7,868 bases of DNA. It comes from Rickettsiales bacterium. Lineage in GTDB: Bacteria; Pseudomonadota; Alphaproteobacteria; Rickettsiales; Deianiraeaceae. Both the position numbers and the translations under genes were made by a program. The notes beneath the pieces were generated by a model. The model did no database searches. It was given only the letters and a program-made list of their open reading frames with translations, and had not been told where the DNA came from. Location: positions 1-7,868 of the forward strand of contig CANDYN010000052.1 in the NCBI GenBank assembly GCA_947424985.1, in the 5' to 3' direction. This document shows, piece by piece, positions 5,964 to 7,868 of the stretch. Position 1 is the first letter of the stretch. Each line of letters starts with the position of its first letter.

Positions 5964-7410
5964 TAAAAGCCATTAAAACACTAAAAAATATCGGCTCAAG
6001 AAGATATACTATAAACCGCTTTTCACCGGTTTTTATAAAGACATCCGCTCTCATTCCAGGTATTATTTTCTTTTTATTAAGCATTAAATCTTTTTTGTCA
6101 AACTTTATTTTTACAATAAAAAACTCTTCCCCGTTTTGCATAATTTTTATGTCGTTTGCAACAGTAAAAACCTCTCCATAAATCGGTTTTGTAATTTTTT
6201 GATCAGGAAAAATTGGCATTATTTTTACCAAAAGCCCTGTATTTATAGCAGAAATAGCCTCAGGGCGAACCTTTGCTTCGACAATCAAATCGTCATCAAG
6301 CGGTATTATTTCAACAACATCCATATTTTGATTTATATTTTGCCCGGCTCCGTTCACGGCAATATATGTAATAATTCCGTCAACGGGAGATTTTATCGAG
6401 GTTTTGTCGAGATGATCTTGTAAATTTTTCATCTTAGCATCGTATTCCTTTATTTGTGAATCCATCCTTGAAAGCTCTGCAGCTAAATTTTTCTTAGTAG
6501 ATTCGTTTTCAACATCCATCTGAAAAAGAATATCCTCGCTATCTTTTTTAAGACTATTTACTCGTGCATTTTTATTGGATATTTCAGATTTTAACGATAA
6601 AATATCTTTTTTAACCGCTTCCAGTGAATCATATTCAGACATTTTTCTATTTTTTAGGATATTTAAAACTTTCATATCTTGTTTTAATATTTTTAGCTTT
6701 TTCTCGTCGTTTTTTATTTGCTCCAAAAGTCCAAAAATTTCAGCTTTATTTTTTTCAATCTTTTGACGCATTGAATCAAGCGTGAAAAAGAAATTTTTAA
6801 GATTTATCAATAGCTTTGCTTTTTCATTTTCAAAAAATTGCAATAATTGCTCATTTTCATATACTTTTTCTTTCAAGCTGTCATCAAGCTGTATCTCGCT
6901 TTTTCGTTCAATCTCCGCTATTATTCTTTGTTTTTGTACAAGAGATGAAAAATGAGTATATTTTGCAAATTCAAAATCTTGCAAAACAACTTTATCCTCA
7001 AGTTTGATAAGCGTTTGTCCTTTTTTTACAATATCACCCTCGAAAGATAGCACAGTTTCGACAACACCTCCGTGTATACTTTGGAGTATCTTTTTCTTCG
7101 AACTTGGAATAAAAACTCCACTTGCGTGAATTGCATTATCCATTTTTGAAAAAATCGCCCAAGCAAAAAATAGCCCAATAAAAAATATGATGTGCAGCGT
7201 TGTTGTTTTAATAAGCTTACTAGCTTCATTATTATTACCTTTCGTGCTTTGCAATTTTTGCTGCACTGTTTTTTTACTGCCATTAAATTTACTTTTATAT
7301 AAAAACAAGAACGGTAAAAGTATCTTTTTTGATATCCAAACCGGAAGCTTGATAAGCAATATTCTTGGAAGTTTTTTTAATAATCTCAACGTAATTCTTA
7401 AGAATTTCAT
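5956..7410 (-). CDS. HlyD/PrtE-type membrane fusion protein of type I exporter
   Basis: This protein of 484 residues is the periplasmic adaptor joining the ABC protein to the TolC-like channel. Residues 1-69 are a basic N-terminal part with hydrophobic stretches (about 15-38). The transmembrane segment is at 70-88. The first half of the lipoyl/biotinyl-like domain follows (IHGGVVETVLSFEGDIVKKG at 112-131). Residues 150-335 form a long Lys/Glu/Leu-rich coiled-coil hairpin. The second lipoyl half starts at 337 (TSIKSPVDGIITYI), followed by a beta-barrel region (about 371-460) ending IIPGMRADVFIKTGEKR, and the typical last helix (IVYLLEPIFFSVLMAF). The family end in PrtE/HasE-like proteins is similar. 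Length is within the usual 430-490 residues. The start ATG at 7410 overlaps the ABC-protein stop codon as ATGA, and no Shine-Dalgarno is visible. Alpha-haemolysin HlyD also has a cytosolic N-terminal segment that helps recruit cargo, so the basic segment here may do the same. Confidence 0.95.
   Translation of the reverse strand: MKFLRITLRLLKKLPRILLIKLPVWISKKILLPFLFLYKSKFNGSKKTVQQKLQSTKGNNNEASKLIKTTTLHIIFFIGLFFAWAIFSKMDNAIHASGVFIPSSKKKILQSIHGGVVETVLSFEGDIVKKGQTLIKLEDKVVLQDFEFAKYTHFSSLVQKQRIIAEIERKSEIQLDDSLKEKVYENEQLLQFFENEKAKLLINLKNFFFTLDSMRQKIEKNKAEIFGLLEQIKNDEKKLKILKQDMKVLNILKNRKMSEYDSLEAVKKDILSLKSEISNKNARVNSLKKDSEDILFQMDVENESTKKNLAAELSRMDSQIKEYDAKMKNLQDHLDKTSIKSPVDGIITYIAVNGAGQNINQNMDVVEIIPLDDDLIVEAKVRPEAISAINTGLLVKIMPIFPDQKITKPIYGEVFTVANDIKIMQNGEEFFIVKIKFDKKDLMLNKKKIIPGMRADVFIKTGEKRFIVYLLEPIFFSVLMAFNG
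7407..7410 (-). other. ATGA overlap (ABC protein stop / fusion protein start)
   Basis: The TGA ending the ABC-protein gene (7407-7409) overlaps the ATG of the fusion-protein gene (7408-7410) in the classic four-base ATGA arrangement. This shows that the two genes are read as one unit. It also argues that the ABC-protein frame is still translated to its natural end despite its lost catalytic motifs. Confidence 0.85.
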
Positions 7411-7868
7411 ATATTATTTACAAATTCGCTACCCGATTTAACACTTTCGATTTCTCCATTGTTCATTAGAATTACATTATCACATATTTCTAATATTTCA
7501 CGATTTTGACTTTCGCAAATCACGGTTGAACCCAAGCTTTTTGCCATTTTAATTAAATTAATTATAAGATTAAGATTTCTGTCCGAAAGACCAATGCAGG
7601 GCTTGTTTAAAAGTATTATCTTTGGAAATTTATAAAACGCCTGAGCAATAAACATCAGTTTTTTTGTTGAATACGAAGGATTTATGGAAGCAATAAGCGA
7701 ATATTCTTTTTTCTCAAGAGATAAAACAAACTTTTCACATCCAGTAAGTCTTAATATTTTTTCAAATTCGTCTTGCCTATTCTGATTTTTATCAAACCTC
7801 GTTACGTTTTCAATTATTGTTTCATTTTCAACGAAGAACCCAAAGTCGTCAAGATATGAAAATATTTC
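7407..7868 (-). CDS. Type I secretion ABC protein, C-terminal part, degenerate ATPase domain
   Basis: The frame is open to the right edge, so only the last 153 residues are seen; the membrane domain and Walker A lie outside. Numbering the fragment from the edge, residues 4-25 (SYLDDFGFF...TIIENVTRF) align with the Q-loop region of PrtD-type exporters (GYLPQDVELF..GTIAENIARF). Residues 75-90 (AQAFYKFPKIILLNKP) align with ARALYGDPxLVVLDEP, and GSTVICESQ (113-121) with GATVVVVTH. The fold and spacing are therefore kept, but the catalytic residues are not. The signature LSGGQ is PSYST (64-68), Walker B Asp-Glu is Asn88-Lys89, the H-loop His is Gln121, and the Q-loop Gln is absent (Asp). No frameshift or stop interrupts it, and its stop overlaps the next gene. 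It is probably the inner-membrane subunit of this exporter, acting as a non-hydrolysing partner, or else a decaying gene. A homodimer of it should not hydrolyse ATP. Confidence 0.85.
   Translation of the reverse strand, partial: EIFSYLDDFGFFVENETIIENVTRFDKNQNRQDEFEKILRLTGCEKFVLSLEKKEYSLIASINPSYSTKKLMFIAQAFYKFPKIILLNKPCIGLSDRNLNLIINLIKMAKSLGSTVICESQNREILEICDNVILMNNGEIESVKSGSEFVNNI

Noticed and set aside
6136..7007. Three short plus-strand open frames within the fusion-protein gene
   Set aside because: They are antisense shadows with Phe/Ser-rich sequences, produced by the Lys/Glu-rich coiled coil on the coding strand.
7026..7441. 85-codon minus-strand and 84-codon plus-strand frames near the start of the fusion protein
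   Set aside because: They overlap the well-supported fusion-protein frame (transmembrane and lipoyl regions) and show no family features.
7407..7655. An 82-residue stand-alone protein starting at the internal ATG at 7655
   Set aside because: The same frame is open to the window edge, and the 71 upstream residues align with the Q-loop region of ABC exporters. The ATG is therefore an internal Met of the larger ABC protein.
7407..7868. Calling the ABC gene a pseudogene
   Set aside because: No frameshift or premature stop is visible, the fold-defining residues are kept, and the stop codon is coupled to the next gene. Loss of catalytic residues alone does not prove decay.

Overview
The window is 7868 bases of AT-rich DNA from a Gram-negative bacterium. 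An outer-membrane TolC-type channel, a lipoprotein-type signal and a beta-barrel protein all require an outer membrane. I cannot fix the lineage. An AT-rich alphaproteobacterium or a campylobacterota-like organism would both fit. No Shine-Dalgarno sequence is obvious in front of any gene.

All six genes read on the minus strand, so transcription runs from the right edge to the left. In that order they are: (1) the C-terminal 153 residues of an ABC-type secretion ATPase (7407-7868, cut by the right edge); (2) a 484-residue HlyD/PrtE-type membrane fusion protein (5956-7410); (3) a 415-residue TolC-family outer-membrane channel (4716-5963); (4) a 265-residue predicted lipoprotein with an 8-stranded beta-barrel domain (3916-4713); (5) a 1137-residue cysteine-free RTX protein (448-3861); (6) a cysteine-containing hypothetical protein cut by the left edge (1-400). 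The first four genes overlap or nearly abut (4-base overlap, 8-base overlap, 2-base gap). The RTX gene follows after 54 bases and the last gene 47 bases after that. This is a type I secretion cassette with its probable cargo.

The proposed scheme is that the inner-membrane ABC protein and the fusion protein engage the C-terminal RTX/secretion signal of the cargo and pass it through the TolC-like channel to the outside, where calcium folds the repeats. The extra barrel lipoprotein between channel and cargo is not a standard type I component. It may help retain or display the cargo, but that is inference.

The most unusual point is the ABC protein. Its nucleotide-binding domain keeps the fold and spacing of the family in an intact, tightly coupled reading frame. 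However, the signature motif, both acidic residues of Walker B, the Q-loop glutamine and the H-loop histidine are all replaced. It looks like a catalytically dead pseudo-ATPase, which would need an active partner ABC protein outside this window. The first ~390 residues of the RTX protein match no family I recognise. No tRNA, rRNA, CRISPR array or insertion sequence was seen, and no gene-free stretch exceeds 60 bases.
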